A stretch of DNA of 64,000 nt from Sinorhizobium meliloti (GCF_035610345.1 NZ_CP141213.1:868001-932000), one strand, 5' to 3'; counted from the stretch's first letter, positions 17,715 to 26,408 are shown. Notes: generated from the sequence alone by a model not told the origin. Made by a program: numbers and translations.

Positions 17715-17880
17715 CTCATTCCTGTGCTTGTCACAGGAATGCAGCCAGACCAGGTCCTTGGGCTGAAAGAACGCTTCCCGCGCCGCAGACGCGGCGCTGC
17801 TGGATCCCTGTGACGAGCACAGGGATGAGGGTAGAGAGGGTGCAACCCCTCGGCGCGTTTAGTTGCGTCACAGGCTGATC
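17715..17880. repeat. Intergenic mosaic repeat, copy 1
   Basis: The 115-bp core (17715-17829) is bounded by 26-bp imperfect inverted arms (ctcattcctgtgcttgtcac and its partner at the right end). Inside it carries gccagaccaggtccttgggc. A 50-bp flank (gtgcaacccctcggcgcg...) to about 17880 is also shared with copies at 55990-56190 and 56262-56337. It has no coding capacity. It resembles the palindromic mosaic elements common between genes in Sinorhizobium. Confidence 0.75.
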
Positions 17881-17898
17881 ATTCCCCGCATATTCGCA

Positions 17899-17984
17899 AG
17901 TGAAAGCTGTAGCAGTCGCACATCCCCGGTCCCTCATTCCTGTGCTTGTCACAGGAATCCAGCCAGACCAAGTCCTTGGGCTGA
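17899..17984. repeat. Intergenic mosaic repeat, partial copy 2
   Basis: It contains the flank tgtagcagtcgcacatcccc, the arm ctcattcctgtgcttgtcac and the segment gccagaccaagtccttgggc, then stops. The flank matches, in reverse, the right flank of the copy at 56047-56190. This shows that the modules are mixed independently. Confidence 0.7.
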
Positions 17985-18113
17985 AGTGGCGCGCGGTCGG
18001 TACTCAAGGAATCCAAGCGCATCGCCATGCGTGCCGACAAAGCCGACCCGGGCGTCAACGCGAATATCCATCTCGCAGCAGCCGTCATAAACTCGAAATG
18101 AATCTCAACAGGC

Positions 18114-18236
18114 CTAGATGGTCTGCAACGTCCAGGATGCCGCGCCGGCGATAAGCCCAAGGGCGAGGGCAATGGCGATCGCATATCTCATCATCTTCAT
18201 CCGACGTGTCCGCTCGCCGGTCCAATCGTAGCTCAT
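18114..18236 (-). CDS. Small single-span membrane protein
   Basis: 40 residues, MSYDWTGERTRRMKMMRYAI then a hydrophobic helix (AIALALGLIAGAASWTL). The topology would be a short basic cytoplasmic end and one membrane helix. Two ATGs lie in tandem; the second (18236) is preferred because GGAG is 5 nt upstream of it and almost touches the first. No family is recognised. Its function is unknown, and the longer open frame to 18503 is not supported. Confidence 0.5.
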   Translation of the reverse strand: MSYDWTGERTRRMKMMRYAIAIALALGLIAGAASWTLQTI

Positions 18237-18239
18237 CAT

Positions 18240-18590
18240 GTGCTCCGAGATGTGCAGCTCAAACGTTAAGATTGGACGCTTTTTCTTAACAAAATGGAAA
18301 CTGCGCGGTTCCACGCCTCGAGGCCTGCAATGTGAAAGAACCTGGGTGGCGCGCGGTCCCGTTATCCATCCGTTAAGATTGGATGATTTGTTGATGCATC
18401 CCATTTTAGTAAAATAAGCATAAAAACGTATCAAAGTAAATGTGAATATTATGCGGGAAGGGATGCGGTAATTATTATCGAGGCCAAGAAGACAATTTAC
18501 CATTATTGAAAAAAGCCCCGCTGATTAACTATTCTCGCCGGTATTCAGTCTATATTTAGGGTGTCATTGCGGGCGTGAGAGCGAATAGGC
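18240..18590. promoter_or_regulatory. AT-rich regulatory gap with asnO promoter
   Basis: This 351-bp stretch between the small membrane gene and asnO is much richer in A and T than its surroundings, especially 18370-18560. A promoter-like pair TTGAAA (18506-18511) and TATTCT (18530-18535) with an 18-bp spacer faces asnO. A 13-bp direct repeat CGTTAAGATTGGA occurs at 18264-18276 and 18371-18383. Such AT-rich upstream DNA is a usual target for H-NS-like or Ros/MucR regulators. Confidence 0.5.
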
Positions 18591-20528
18591 ATGTGCGGAC
18601 TCGGCGGGTATCTTGGTTCAATACGGGACGGTAAGCCCCTTCTCGAGAGGATGACGGCCGCGATCGGCCACCGCGGGCCGGACGAGCGTGGGATCTTCAC
18701 CGTGCCGGGTGCGGGCCTCGGTCATGTCCGGCTGTCGATTGTGGGGCTTGGGGACGGCCAGCAGCCGATGTCCGACCCGAGCGGCGAGCTGACGATCGCC
18801 TTCAACGGCGAAATCTTCAACTATGTGGAGTTGCGCGATGACCTGCGCGCCAGGGGCCGCCGTTTCCGCACCTCCAGCGATACGGAGGTGATCCTCCATC
18901 TTTACGAAGAGATGGGCGCGGATTGTCTTTCCCTCCTCAACGGCGACTTCGCCTTTGCGATCTGGGACGCACGCCGGCGCCGGATGGTGCTCGCGCGCGA
19001 CCGCATGGGTGTGCGTCCACTCTTCCACACGTTGAAAGGCGGCACGCTCTATTTCGCATCCGAGGTCAAGGCGCTCCTCGAAGTTCCGGGGGTTTCCGCG
19101 GAGATCGACCCGATCGCGCTCGACCAGATATTCACGCTGTGGGCGCCGATCGCGCCGCGCACACCCTTCCGTGACATCCACGAGCTCGAGCCCGGGCATC
19201 TGATGATCGCCGATCAGAACGGCATCACGACACGGTCCTATTGGCAGCTCGATTATCCGGACCGCGACGAGCGCTCTGCCTACGCGGAGGAAAGCCGCGC
19301 TGCGGACGAACTGCGCGCGCTCCTGACGGACGCGACGCGGATCCGCATGCGGGCCGATGTGCCCGTCGGCGCCTATCTTTCCGGCGGCCTCGATTCGTCC
19401 ATAATCTCGGCGTTGGCGGCTGGGATGACGTCCCAAGGCTTGCGCACCTTCTCCGTCACCTTCGACAGCGCGGAGCATGACGAAAGCGCATTCCAGGAGG
19501 AGATGGCAGCGGCACTCGGAACCGAGCACAGGGCTGTCGCATGCCGCGCCGGCGACATCGCCAGGGACTTTCCCGATGTCATCCGCTTTACGGAGAAGCC
19601 GATCATCCGCACGGCGCCCGCACCGCTCTACAAATTGTCCGGCCTGGTGCGGGAAGCGGGTCTGAAAGTCGTGCTGACGGGCGAGGGCGCCGACGAGGTG
19701 TTCGCCGGTTATGACATCTTCAAGGAAGCGCGCGTTCGCCGCTTCTGCGGCCGGCAGCCCGGCTCGCGCCTCAGGCCGCACCTCTTCCGCAAGCTCTACC
19801 CCTATCTGCCCGGTTTGCAGCAGCAGTCGGCCGAGTATCTCGCCGCCTTTTTCGGCGCCGGCGACGTTGCCCTCGACGACCCGCTCTTTTCGCATCGACC
19901 ACGCCTCAAAGGCACGGCGGCAACCAAGATGTTCTTCTCCTCGGACCTGCGCGCCGAACTCAAGGGTTATGATGCGGCGGAAGAATTGGTCAGCCGGCTC
20001 CCCGCCGCCTTCGGCCGCTGGCATCCGCTGCATCAGGCCCAATATCTCGAAAGCCGCTTCCTGCTGCCCGGATATATTCTCTCGAGCCAGGGCGACCGCA
20101 TGGCGATGGCGCATGGGATCGAGGGCCGTTTCCCGTTCCTCGACCACCGCCTCATCGAATTCGCCGCAAAGCTGCCGCCGGACATGAAACTCAGAGGGCT
20201 CGTCGAGAAGCATATCCTGCGCGAAGCGACGAAAGATCTGCTGCCGCCGGCGATCGGCCGGCGGACGAAGCAGCCCTATCGCGCTCCGGACAGCCACTCC
20301 TTCAGCGGCGCGGGCGAACTCGACTATGTGCGGTCGGCCATGAGCGAGGACGCGGTCGCCGCCGGTGGGCTCTTCAATGCCAAAGCGGTAACGAAACTCT
20401 ACGAGAAATGCCGGTCGCGCCCGGCCTCCGGTTTCCGCGACAACGCGGCCTTCGTCGGCGTCCTCTCGACGCAACTCTGGCTGCAGACATTCACCGGCAC
20501 CAGCCTTCGCAAGGCTGAGGCCGCGTAA
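18591..20528 (+). CDS. asnO: Glutamine-hydrolysing asparagine synthetase-like amidotransferase
   Basis: 645 residues. It starts MCGLGG, so Cys2 becomes the N-terminal nucleophile of the glutaminase domain (to about residue 200). The synthetase domain has the PPi loop SGGLDSS near residue 265 and the adenylating region GEGADEVFAGY. The reaction would activate a carboxylate with ATP and amidate it with glutamine-derived ammonia. AsnO-type proteins often act on substrates other than aspartate. The run of ACP, AMP ligase and NAD-synthetase-like genes 26 bp downstream argues for a dedicated biosynthetic role. Confidence 0.88.
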   Translation: MCGLGGYLGSIRDGKPLLERMTAAIGHRGPDERGIFTVPGAGLGHVRLSIVGLGDGQQPMSDPSGELTIAFNGEIFNYVELRDDLRARGRRFRTSSDTEVILHLYEEMGADCLSLLNGDFAFAIWDARRRRMVLARDRMGVRPLFHTLKGGTLYFASEVKALLEVPGVSAEIDPIALDQIFTLWAPIAPRTPFRDIHELEPGHLMIADQNGITTRSYWQLDYPDRDERSAYAEESRAADELRALLTDATRIRMRADVPVGAYLSGGLDSSIISALAAGMTSQGLRTFSVTFDSAEHDESAFQEEMAAALGTEHRAVACRAGDIARDFPDVIRFTEKPIIRTAPAPLYKLSGLVREAGLKVVLTGEGADEVFAGYDIFKEARVRRFCGRQPGSRLRPHLFRKLYPYLPGLQQQSAEYLAAFFGAGDVALDDPLFSHRPRLKGTAATKMFFSSDLRAELKGYDAAEELVSRLPAAFGRWHPLHQAQYLESRFLLPGYILSSQGDRMAMAHGIEGRFPFLDHRLIEFAAKLPPDMKLRGLVEKHILREATKDLLPPAIGRRTKQPYRAPDSHSFSGAGELDYVRSAMSEDAVAAGGLFNAKAVTKLYEKCRSRPASGFRDNAAFVGVLSTQLWLQTFTGTSLRKAEAA

Positions 20529-20554
20529 AAACCCTTGGAGAAAAGGATAGTGAA

Positions 20555-20821
20555 ATGACCCAAGCGATTAAGGACAAGGTCAAGGCATTCGTCATCGAGA
20601 ACTTTCTCTTCGGCGACAGCGCATACGAACTCGCCGACGACGCTTCGCTGATCGAGAACGACATCATCGATTCGACCGGCGTTCTGGAACTGGTCGCCTT
20701 CATCGAAGACGATTTCGGGATCGTGATGGCCGATGCCGACATCGTCCCGCAAAATCTCGACTCGCTCGCGCGGATTTCGGCGTTCATCGAAGCGAAAGCC
20801 GCCGTGCCGGTCTCGGCGTAA
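20555..20821 (+). CDS. Acyl carrier protein
   Basis: 88 residues, acidic and all-helical, with the phosphopantetheine attachment serine in NDIIDSTGVLEL (about Ser41; most ACPs have DSL here). Its place between an amidotransferase gene and an AMP-ligase gene suggests a discrete carrier protein on which a substrate is held as thioester, not the housekeeping fatty-acid ACP. The aaaaggata site precedes the ATG, 26 bp after asnO and 27 bp before the ligase. Confidence 0.88.
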   Translation: MTQAIKDKVKAFVIENFLFGDSAYELADDASLIENDIIDSTGVLELVAFIEDDFGIVMADADIVPQNLDSLARISAFIEAKAAVPVSA

Positions 20822-20848
20822 GCGGCGAAGGGCGGGGGCATCACGATC

Positions 20849-22396
20849 ATGCGGTTCGAGCAATTCCTCATCAGGAACGCCGCGGCAAACGGGGCAAAGA
20901 CGGCGCTGGTCACCGATCGCCGGCGGCTGGGCTATGCCGAACTCGACGATCTTTCGAGCCGCCTCGCCGCCGCTCTTGCCGAAAGCGGCGTGAAGCGGAA
21001 CGACCGGGTTCTGGTCTTCATGGACAATTGCTGGGAGGCGGCCGTCGCGATCTTCGCGATCCTCAAGGCCGGTGCGACCTTCAGCCCGATCAATGCTTCG
21101 ACCAAGGCGGACAAGCTTGCCTATATCGTCGCCGATTGCGAGGCGGCGGCTATCCTGACGCAGGCCAAGCTGATGCCGGTCGTTGCCGAGGCGCTGGCGC
21201 TTGCTCGGGGCCATGCGCCATTCGTCGCTTCGACCGCGGGTCCGGGGGGGCGCTTCCCGGACGGTGCCGCTTCCTTCGAGGAATGCCTGACGGTTGCGCC
21301 CGCGCCCATCGGCCACGGCGGCATCGACGTCGATCTCGGCATGCTGATCTATACCTCGGGCTCGACGGGCCGTCCCAAGGGCGTGATGATGACGCATCGC
21401 AATATCGATGCGGCTTCGGAGTCGATCACATCCTATCTCCAGAACACGCCTGACGACATCATCCTGAACGTGCTGCCGCTCGCCTTCGACTACGGGCTCT
21501 ATCAGCTGCTGATGGCGATCCGGCTCGGCGCGACGCTCGTACTCGAAAAGTCATTCGCCTTCCCGCAGGCGATCTTCGACCGTATCCGGACCGAAGGGGT
21601 TACCGGCTTCCCGCTGGTGCCGACCATGGCGGCAATGATCCTGCAGATGCGTGACCTCGAACCCGGCTTTCTCCCGAGCCTTCGTTTTCTCTCCAATACC
21701 GCGGCAGCACTGCCGCCGGCGCATATCGCCCGCTTGAGAGAGCTTTTCCCGGGCGCCCGGCTCTATTCCATGTACGGACTGACGGAATGCAAGCGCTGCA
21801 CCTATCTGCCGCCGGAAGAGCTCGACCGGCGGCCGGGTTCCGTCGGGATCGCGATACCGAACACCGAAGCCTTCGTGGTCGATGACGAGGGGAACCGGGT
21901 ACCGCCCGGTGTAGCCGGCGAACTGGTCATTCGCGGCCCGCATGTGATGCAGGGCTACTGGCGCAATGACGCCGCGACCGAGCGCATGCTCCGCCCCGGC
22001 CCCAATCCATGGGAAAAGGTGCTTCACACCGGTGACCTGTTCCGTACCGACGAGGAGGGTTTCCTCTATTTCGTCGGCCGCAAGGACGACATCATCAAGA
22101 CGCGCGGCGAAAAGGTCGCGCCCAAGGAGGTCGAGACCGTGCTGCATGCGCATCCCGGAATTGCCGAGGCCGTGGTCATCGGTGTTCCCGATCCGGTGCT
22201 TGGGGCCGCGATCGGCGCTCTCGTCGTGCTGTCGGACCCGACGCTGACGGAGAAGGACATCATCCGTCATTGCAGCCGCCATCTCGAGGATTTCATGGTG
22301 CCGAAGATCGTCGAATTCCGCACCGAATTGCCGAAGACGGATACAGGAAAAGTCAGCCGCCGCCTTGCGGCCGAAACATTGGAGCCCGCAGAATGA
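20849..22396 (+). CDS. Acyl-CoA synthetase / AMP-dependent ligase
   Basis: 515 residues of the ANL adenylating family. Core motifs are YTSGSTGRPKGVMMTH (A3), MYGLTECKRC (A5), HTGDLFRTDEEGFLYFVGR (A7-A8) and the catalytic lysine near the end (LPKTDTGKVSRR). It would adenylate a carboxylic acid and load it onto the adjacent ACP or CoA. The EC-TYL segment of the substrate pocket is not diagnostic to me. The stop overlaps the next gene by ATGA, so coupling is tight. Confidence 0.9.
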   Translation: MRFEQFLIRNAAANGAKTALVTDRRRLGYAELDDLSSRLAAALAESGVKRNDRVLVFMDNCWEAAVAIFAILKAGATFSPINASTKADKLAYIVADCEAAAILTQAKLMPVVAEALALARGHAPFVASTAGPGGRFPDGAASFEECLTVAPAPIGHGGIDVDLGMLIYTSGSTGRPKGVMMTHRNIDAASESITSYLQNTPDDIILNVLPLAFDYGLYQLLMAIRLGATLVLEKSFAFPQAIFDRIRTEGVTGFPLVPTMAAMILQMRDLEPGFLPSLRFLSNTAAALPPAHIARLRELFPGARLYSMYGLTECKRCTYLPPEELDRRPGSVGIAIPNTEAFVVDDEGNRVPPGVAGELVIRGPHVMQGYWRNDAATERMLRPGPNPWEKVLHTGDLFRTDEEGFLYFVGRKDDIIKTRGEKVAPKEVETVLHAHPGIAEAVVIGVPDPVLGAAIGALVVLSDPTLTEKDIIRHCSRHLEDFMVPKIVEFRTELPKTDTGKVSRRLAAETLEPAE

Positions 22397-23397
22397 ATAT
22401 CCGACCGGACCAGAACAGGCTCGTCTTCTCGGCCGACACGCTGAAAATCGACGAAGCTGCGGAAGCCGAACGTATAGTTGCCGGATTGCGGGCCCAGTTG
22501 CGCAGCCTGCGCAAACGCGGCCTCGTCCTCGGCCTTTCCGGCGGCATCGATTCGAGCGTCTCGGTCGCGCTGGCCGTGCGCGCCGTCGGTGCGAAGAACG
22601 TCTTCTGTCTCTTCATGCCGGAAAACGATTCCGATCCGGAAAGCCTGCACCTCGGCCGGCTGGTCGCCGAGACGTTCGGTGTAGAGGCGGTGGTCGAGGA
22701 CATCGGACCGACGCTCGACGCCATGGGCTGCTATCGGCGGCGTGACGCCTTCATTCGCGAACTCGTCCCCGATTACGGGCCGGGCTGGGCGTCGAAGATC
22801 GTCATCGCCAATGCGCTCGAAGGCGACGGCTACAACATTTCCTCGCTCGTGGTGCAGGACCCCGAGGGGAAGCAGACGAAGCTGCGCATGCCGCCTTCCG
22901 TCTATCTCGGCATCGTCGCCGCGACGAACATGAAGCAGCGCACCCGCAAGCAGATCGAATACTACCATGCCGACCGGCTGAACTTTGCCGTGCTCGGCAC
23001 GCCGAACAGGCTGGAATACGATCAGGGCTTCTTCGTCAAGAACGGCGATGGCGCGGCGGACGTCAAGCCGATCGCTCATCTTTACAAGTCGCAGGTCTAT
23101 GCGCTTGCCGGTTATCTCGGCGTTCCCGAGGAAATCCGGCGCCGGCCGCCGACCACCGACACCTATTCGCTCGAGCAGACGCAGGAAGAGTTCTATTTCT
23201 CGCTGCCTTATGACCGAATGGATCTGTGCCTCTTCGGCCTCAACAACGGGCTCAGCGCCGACGAGGTCGGACGCGCGGCAAATCTAGACGCGGCTCAGGT
23301 CGAGCGCGTCTGGGCGGATATTGCCGCCAAGCGCAAGGCCACGCGCTACCTGCATCTCGGGCCGCAGCTGGTGCAGCCGGTCGAGGAGATCGAGTAA
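22393..23397 (+). CDS. nadE: NAD synthetase-like amide ligase (ammonia-dependent form)
   Basis: 334 residues. The N-type ATP pyrophosphatase loop GLSGGIDSSVSVAL lies near residue 48, with FMPENDSDPES and the later DTYSLEQTQEEFYFSLPYD typical of NadE. There is no CN-hydrolase glutaminase domain, so ammonia would come from another protein, possibly the AsnO-like amidotransferase at the head of the run. Housekeeping NAD synthesis is possible, but the ATGA overlap with the ligase suggests a pathway-specific amidation. Confidence 0.85.
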   Translation: MNIRPDQNRLVFSADTLKIDEAAEAERIVAGLRAQLRSLRKRGLVLGLSGGIDSSVSVALAVRAVGAKNVFCLFMPENDSDPESLHLGRLVAETFGVEAVVEDIGPTLDAMGCYRRRDAFIRELVPDYGPGWASKIVIANALEGDGYNISSLVVQDPEGKQTKLRMPPSVYLGIVAATNMKQRTRKQIEYYHADRLNFAVLGTPNRLEYDQGFFVKNGDGAADVKPIAHLYKSQVYALAGYLGVPEEIRRRPPTTDTYSLEQTQEEFYFSLPYDRMDLCLFGLNNGLSADEVGRAANLDAAQVERVWADIAAKRKATRYLHLGPQLVQPVEEIE

Positions 23398-23401
23398 GAA
23401 T

Positions 23402-23441
23402 CCGATCGCACGCCCCGTCCCTAAACGGGGCGTGCGATCGG
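23402..23441. terminator. Strong bidirectional hairpin
   Basis: A perfect 17-bp stem (23402-23418 with 23425-23441) closed by the 6-nt loop ccctaa. It starts 5 bp after the nadE-like stop and ends 7 bp before the stop of the convergent small gene, so it can end transcripts from both sides. T-runs are weak. Confidence 0.75.
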
Positions 23442-23447
23442 CCGGCT

Positions 23448-23627
23448 TTATTGAGAAGGTGCAGGTGTCGTCGGTGCCGGTGCCGGTTCTGTGGGCGCGG
23501 GCTCCGTCGTCGCCGGGGGAGTCGTTTCGGTCGCCGGGGGCGTTTCAGCCGTCCCTGGCATGAAGAATATGACCGCGAGAATGATAATCGCGAGCACGAT
23601 AATGCCAATGATAACGTTGCGGTTCAT
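23448..23627 (-). CDS. Small membrane protein with Thr/Pro-rich tail
   Basis: 59 residues. One N-terminal membrane helix (VIIGIIVLAIIILAVIFFM) is followed by a low-complexity tail of Thr, Pro, Ala and Glu (PATTEPAPTEPAPAPTTPAP). The tail would lie in the periplasm if the N-terminus is inside. The ATG at 23627 has ggagaa 6 nt upstream; longer open frames upstream lack support. Similar short proteins are common in rhizobia, of unknown function. Confidence 0.72.
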   Translation of the reverse strand: MNRNVIIGIIVLAIIILAVIFFMPGTAETPPATETTPPATTEPAPTEPAPAPTTPAPSQ

Positions 23628-23925
23628 GGTGTTTTCTCCGCTGCTGACGATCATCTTCGATCGACTGCACGACGGCGAGTAGATAAGCGGCCGCCATGCG
23701 TTCAACCGGAGATGCGCCGTTAGCGTAACATGAGTCTCGCCAAGCAATAATAGATGCAGTTGAACGACGTGCCTTGCCGCACGGATGCGCCTTCTCATGG
23801 GAAGACTGTTGTATTCCCGCAACAGGGATGAAGCGCCGATTGCAATTCGAAATTGAGTGCTTGCCGATCGGCCTGTCTCGTGCGAGGATCACCTCATCCG
23901 CAATTCAAATCAGAGGAGGCGTAAG

Positions 23926-24015
23926 ATGAATTCCAATCTCGTGTTTGTGCGCCTCTGTGGCGGAACGGCTATCGTGCCTTCGATGCGACGCGCATCTGGC
24001 TTCAGCCGCTACTGA
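23926..24015 (+). CDS. Very short ORF with strong ribosome site
   Basis: 29 codons beginning MNSNLVFVRLCGGTAIV. It is listed because of an excellent ribosome site (agaggaggcg) 5 nt upstream of the ATG, far better than most in the window. A second frame over the same bases reads NGYRAFDATRIWLQPLL without a start codon. It may be a leader peptide, a small protein or a frameshifted remnant. The rest of 23628-24174 shows no other gene. Confidence 0.35.
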   Translation: MNSNLVFVRLCGGTAIVPSMRRASGFSRY

Positions 24016-24174
24016 TCTGAGGCTCACAAGCCCGCATCTCCGCCATTTGGCGCTTCCCTTTTAACTGACGTGACCGGCTGACGGGACAATTGTTCGCATT
24101 GTTTCGTTCCGCATCCGCACGTCTTCTGATCCTCGAAAGGACCTGGCTGCATCACCGCGCCGGGACGGACAGTC

Positions 24175-24426
24175 ATGCGTGAACCACAAGCAATAGTTGT
24201 CGAACCCCTCGCGGCGGCGGCCGATGAGCTTTACCGTAAATTCGGCGTCTGGAAGACCGCACGGGCACTGATGTCGGCCGCATGGAGGCGCCATCAGGCG
24301 CAAAACCAGATCTCTCACCTGTCGAATCGGATGCGCCGCGATATCGGCCTTCCGGAGGCGGAGGAGGAATTTCCCATCTGGGACATAGACGCCTTCATGG
24401 CGGCCAGGGCAAGGCATCCGGATTGA
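24175..24426 (+). CDS. DUF1127-containing protein
   Basis: 83 residues. The central segment WRRHQAQNQISHLSNRMRRDIGL is the DUF1127 signature (basic helices ending in a DIGL motif), preceded by a helix YRKFGVWKTARALM. Short DUF1127 proteins in alphaproteobacteria have been linked to RNA turnover and phosphate or carbon adaptation; that role is by family, not seen here. The ribosome site is weak (ggacgg). A hairpin follows. Confidence 0.78.
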   Translation: MREPQAIVVEPLAAAADELYRKFGVWKTARALMSAAWRRHQAQNQISHLSNRMRRDIGLPEAEEEFPIWDIDAFMAARARHPD

Positions 24427-24451
24427 TCTGGAGGCAAACCCTGAGAAGTGC

Positions 24452-24490
24452 GGGGGGGGGGGGAGAGGTTCGCAGTCTCTCTCTCCCCCC
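24452..24490 (+). terminator. G-tract hairpin after DUF1127 gene
   Basis: A run of 12 G (24452-24463) followed by agag pairs with ctctcccccc at 24481-24490, giving a 10-bp stem (24458-24467 with 24481-24490) and a 13-nt loop. Homopolymer length is prone to sequencing error. Confidence 0.5.
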
Positions 24491-24692
24491 GATTACGGGG
24501 CAGCGGTCAATTCTTCCCGCATGGGCATCCCGCCTTCGTCAGCCCTGTGCAAGCTCCCCTCTTCACCATGCTGCCTAGAACTGGTCGCCGGTTCCGTCGA
24601 GTCTCATCTTGGACAGACGGTCTCGCGCGTGACGGAAACTTCACGTCGTGCAGGGGCGAAACGGACCGAAGATCAGGCAAAGAAGGAGGCCC

Positions 24693-24713
24693 GGTTAACT
24701 GTTTGTTAACCAT
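24693..24713. promoter_or_regulatory. CtrA-type box upstream of minC
   Basis: The sequence has TTAA at 24695-24698, seven bases, then TTAACCAT at 24706-24713, which fits the full CtrA consensus TTAA-N7-TTAAC. It is also a dyad with arms GGTTAAC/GTTAACC. A further half-site TTAACGAA lies at 24742-24749. The box covers an alternative minC ATG (24712), which favours the start at 24751. The remainder of 24491-24692 shows nothing clear. Confidence 0.65.
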
Positions 24714-24750
24714 GGCTCGCCTACATCTTGGCAACCAAAAATTAACGAAG

Positions 24751-25500
24751 ATGACCAAAGTGCTAACAGACGCTCGCTCGATCCGCATCAAGGGCCGCTC
24801 CTTCCTGGCGCTGGTGCTTTCCCCCGAACTGCCGCTCGACTGGTGGCTTGGCCGGCTCGATGACCTCGCTTCGCGTTCGGCGGGCTTCTTCCTGGGGCGC
24901 CCGGTGGTGCTCGATGTGGCAGATCTCGAGATCGACCGGAAACAGTTGAAGAGCCTGCTCGACGAGCTCGGCCAGCGCAATGTCAGGGTCATGGGGATCG
25001 AAGGCGGACGTCCCTCGCTTTTCGAGCCGGGGATGCCGCCTGCCATGAAGGGCGGCCGGCCGGCTCCCGATTTCGAAGTACCCGAGGCCGATCCGGCCGA
25101 TCCGCCGAAGGCCGGCAAGGGAAAGGCCGCTGCGCCGATTACGTCGGAGGACGTTCAGCCGGTTCGGGCGACGGCATCGATCATCGTCCGGGAACCGGTT
25201 CGGTCCGGACAGTCGGTCATCTTCCCGGAAGGCGACGTGACGGTGGTTGGCTCCGTCGCATCCGGCGCGGAGATCGTCGCAGGAGGTTCAGTCCATATCT
25301 ACGGGACGCTCCGAGGGCGGGCGCTGGCAGGCTCGGTCGGAAACGCGTCTGCGCGCATCTTCTGCCGCCGGCTCGAAGCGGAACTGCTGGCAATCGACGG
25401 CGTCTACAAGACGGCCGAGGACATGGCCCCCAATCTGCGCGGGCAGTCGGTCCAGCTGTGGCTGGAAGGCGATTCGATCATGGCAGAAAGACTGAACTGA
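24751..25500 (+). CDS. minC: Septum-site determining protein MinC
   Basis: 249 residues. The N-terminal domain (about 1-100) inhibits FtsZ polymers. A Pro/Ala-rich linker (100-145) leads to the beta-helical C-terminal domain with GDVTVVGSVASGAEIVAGGS and HIYGTLRGRALAG, which binds MinD. The ATG at 24751 is preferred because the upstream in-frame ATG at 24712 lies inside the CtrA box. minD follows after 92 bp, an unusually wide gap with a 7-bp stem (gagcggg/cccgctc). Confidence 0.93.
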   Translation: MTKVLTDARSIRIKGRSFLALVLSPELPLDWWLGRLDDLASRSAGFFLGRPVVLDVADLEIDRKQLKSLLDELGQRNVRVMGIEGGRPSLFEPGMPPAMKGGRPAPDFEVPEADPADPPKAGKGKAAAPITSEDVQPVRATASIIVREPVRSGQSVIFPEGDVTVVGSVASGAEIVAGGSVHIYGTLRGRALAGSVGNASARIFCRRLEAELLAIDGVYKTAEDMAPNLRGQSVQLWLEGDSIMAERLN

Positions 25501-25592
25501 GCCGGTCGCCGGCTGATTTATAGAATTAGAGCGGGGATGCGGGCGGAAACCGCTCACAGTTTTCCTCCCGCTCTGACAACAGGAGCGGGAAG

Positions 25593-26408
25593 ATGGCGAA
25601 AGTAGTTGTAGTTACATCTGGAAAGGGCGGCGTCGGCAAGACGACGTCAACCGCCGCACTGGGTGCGGCGCTGGCGCAGCGCAACGAGAAAACGGTCGTC
25701 GTCGATTTTGACGTCGGGCTGCGCAATCTCGACCTCGTCATGGGCGCCGAGCGCCGGGTCGTCTACGACCTCGTCAACGTGATCCAGGGCGACGCGAAGC
25801 TGCCGCAGGCGCTGATCCGCGACAAACGGCTCGACACCCTCTTCCTGCTGCCGGCATCGCAGACCCGCGACAAGGACAGCCTGACCCCCGAGGGCGTCGA
25901 GCGGGTGATGGAAGAGCTCAAGAAACACTTCGACTGGATCATTTGCGACAGCCCGGCCGGGATTGAGCGCGGCGCGACGCTCGCGATGCGCCACGCCGAC
26001 CTCGCCGTCATCGTCACCAATCCGGAAGTCTCATCGGTCCGCGACTCCGATCGCATCATCGGCCTGCTCGATGCCAAGACCGAAAGGGCAGAGCGCGGAG
26101 AGCGGGTCGAGAAGCACCTGCTGCTGACGCGCTACGACGCCGTCCGCGCCGAGCGCGGCGACATGCTCAAGGTCGATGACGTTCTCGAGATCCTGTCGAT
26201 CCCGCTCATCGGAATCGTTCCCGAAAGCATGGACGTTCTCAAGGCTTCCAACCTCGGTGCCCCGGTGACGCTCGCCGACAGCAGCAGCGCTCCGGCACGC
26301 GCCTATCTGGATGCCGCGCGCCGCCTTGCGGGGGAAACGGTGCCGATGACCATTCCCGGCGAGAAGCGCGGCTTCCTGGGCAAGATATTCGGACGGAGGG
26401 CAGCATGA
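25593..26408 (+). CDS. minD: Septum-site determining ATPase MinD
   Basis: 271 residues. It has the deviant Walker [10 protein letters not shown] (residues 11-19), [17 protein letters not shown], and [13 protein letters not shown] as Walker B. The C-terminal amphipathic membrane-targeting helix is [13 protein letters not shown]. MinD binds membrane as an ATP dimer, recruits MinC and oscillates under MinE. A ggagcggg site precedes the ATG, and the stop overlaps minE (ATGA). Confidence 0.97.
   Translation: MAKVVVVTSGKGGVGKTTSTAALGAALAQRNEKTVVVDFDVGLRNLDLVMGAERRVVYDLVNVIQGDAKLPQALIRDKRLDTLFLLPASQTRDKDSLTPEGVERVMEELKKHFDWIICDSPAGIERGATLAMRHADLAVIVTNPEVSSVRDSDRIIGLLDAKTERAERGERVEKHLLLTRYDAVRAERGDMLKVDDVLEILSIPLIGIVPESMDVLKASNLGAPVTLADSSSAPARAYLDAARRLAGETVPMTIPGEKRGFLGKIFGRRAA

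Noticed and set aside
18237..18503. N-terminal extension of the small membrane protein
   Set aside because: The extension crosses AT-rich regulatory DNA, has mixed composition and no ribosome site; the short form has GGAG at the right distance.
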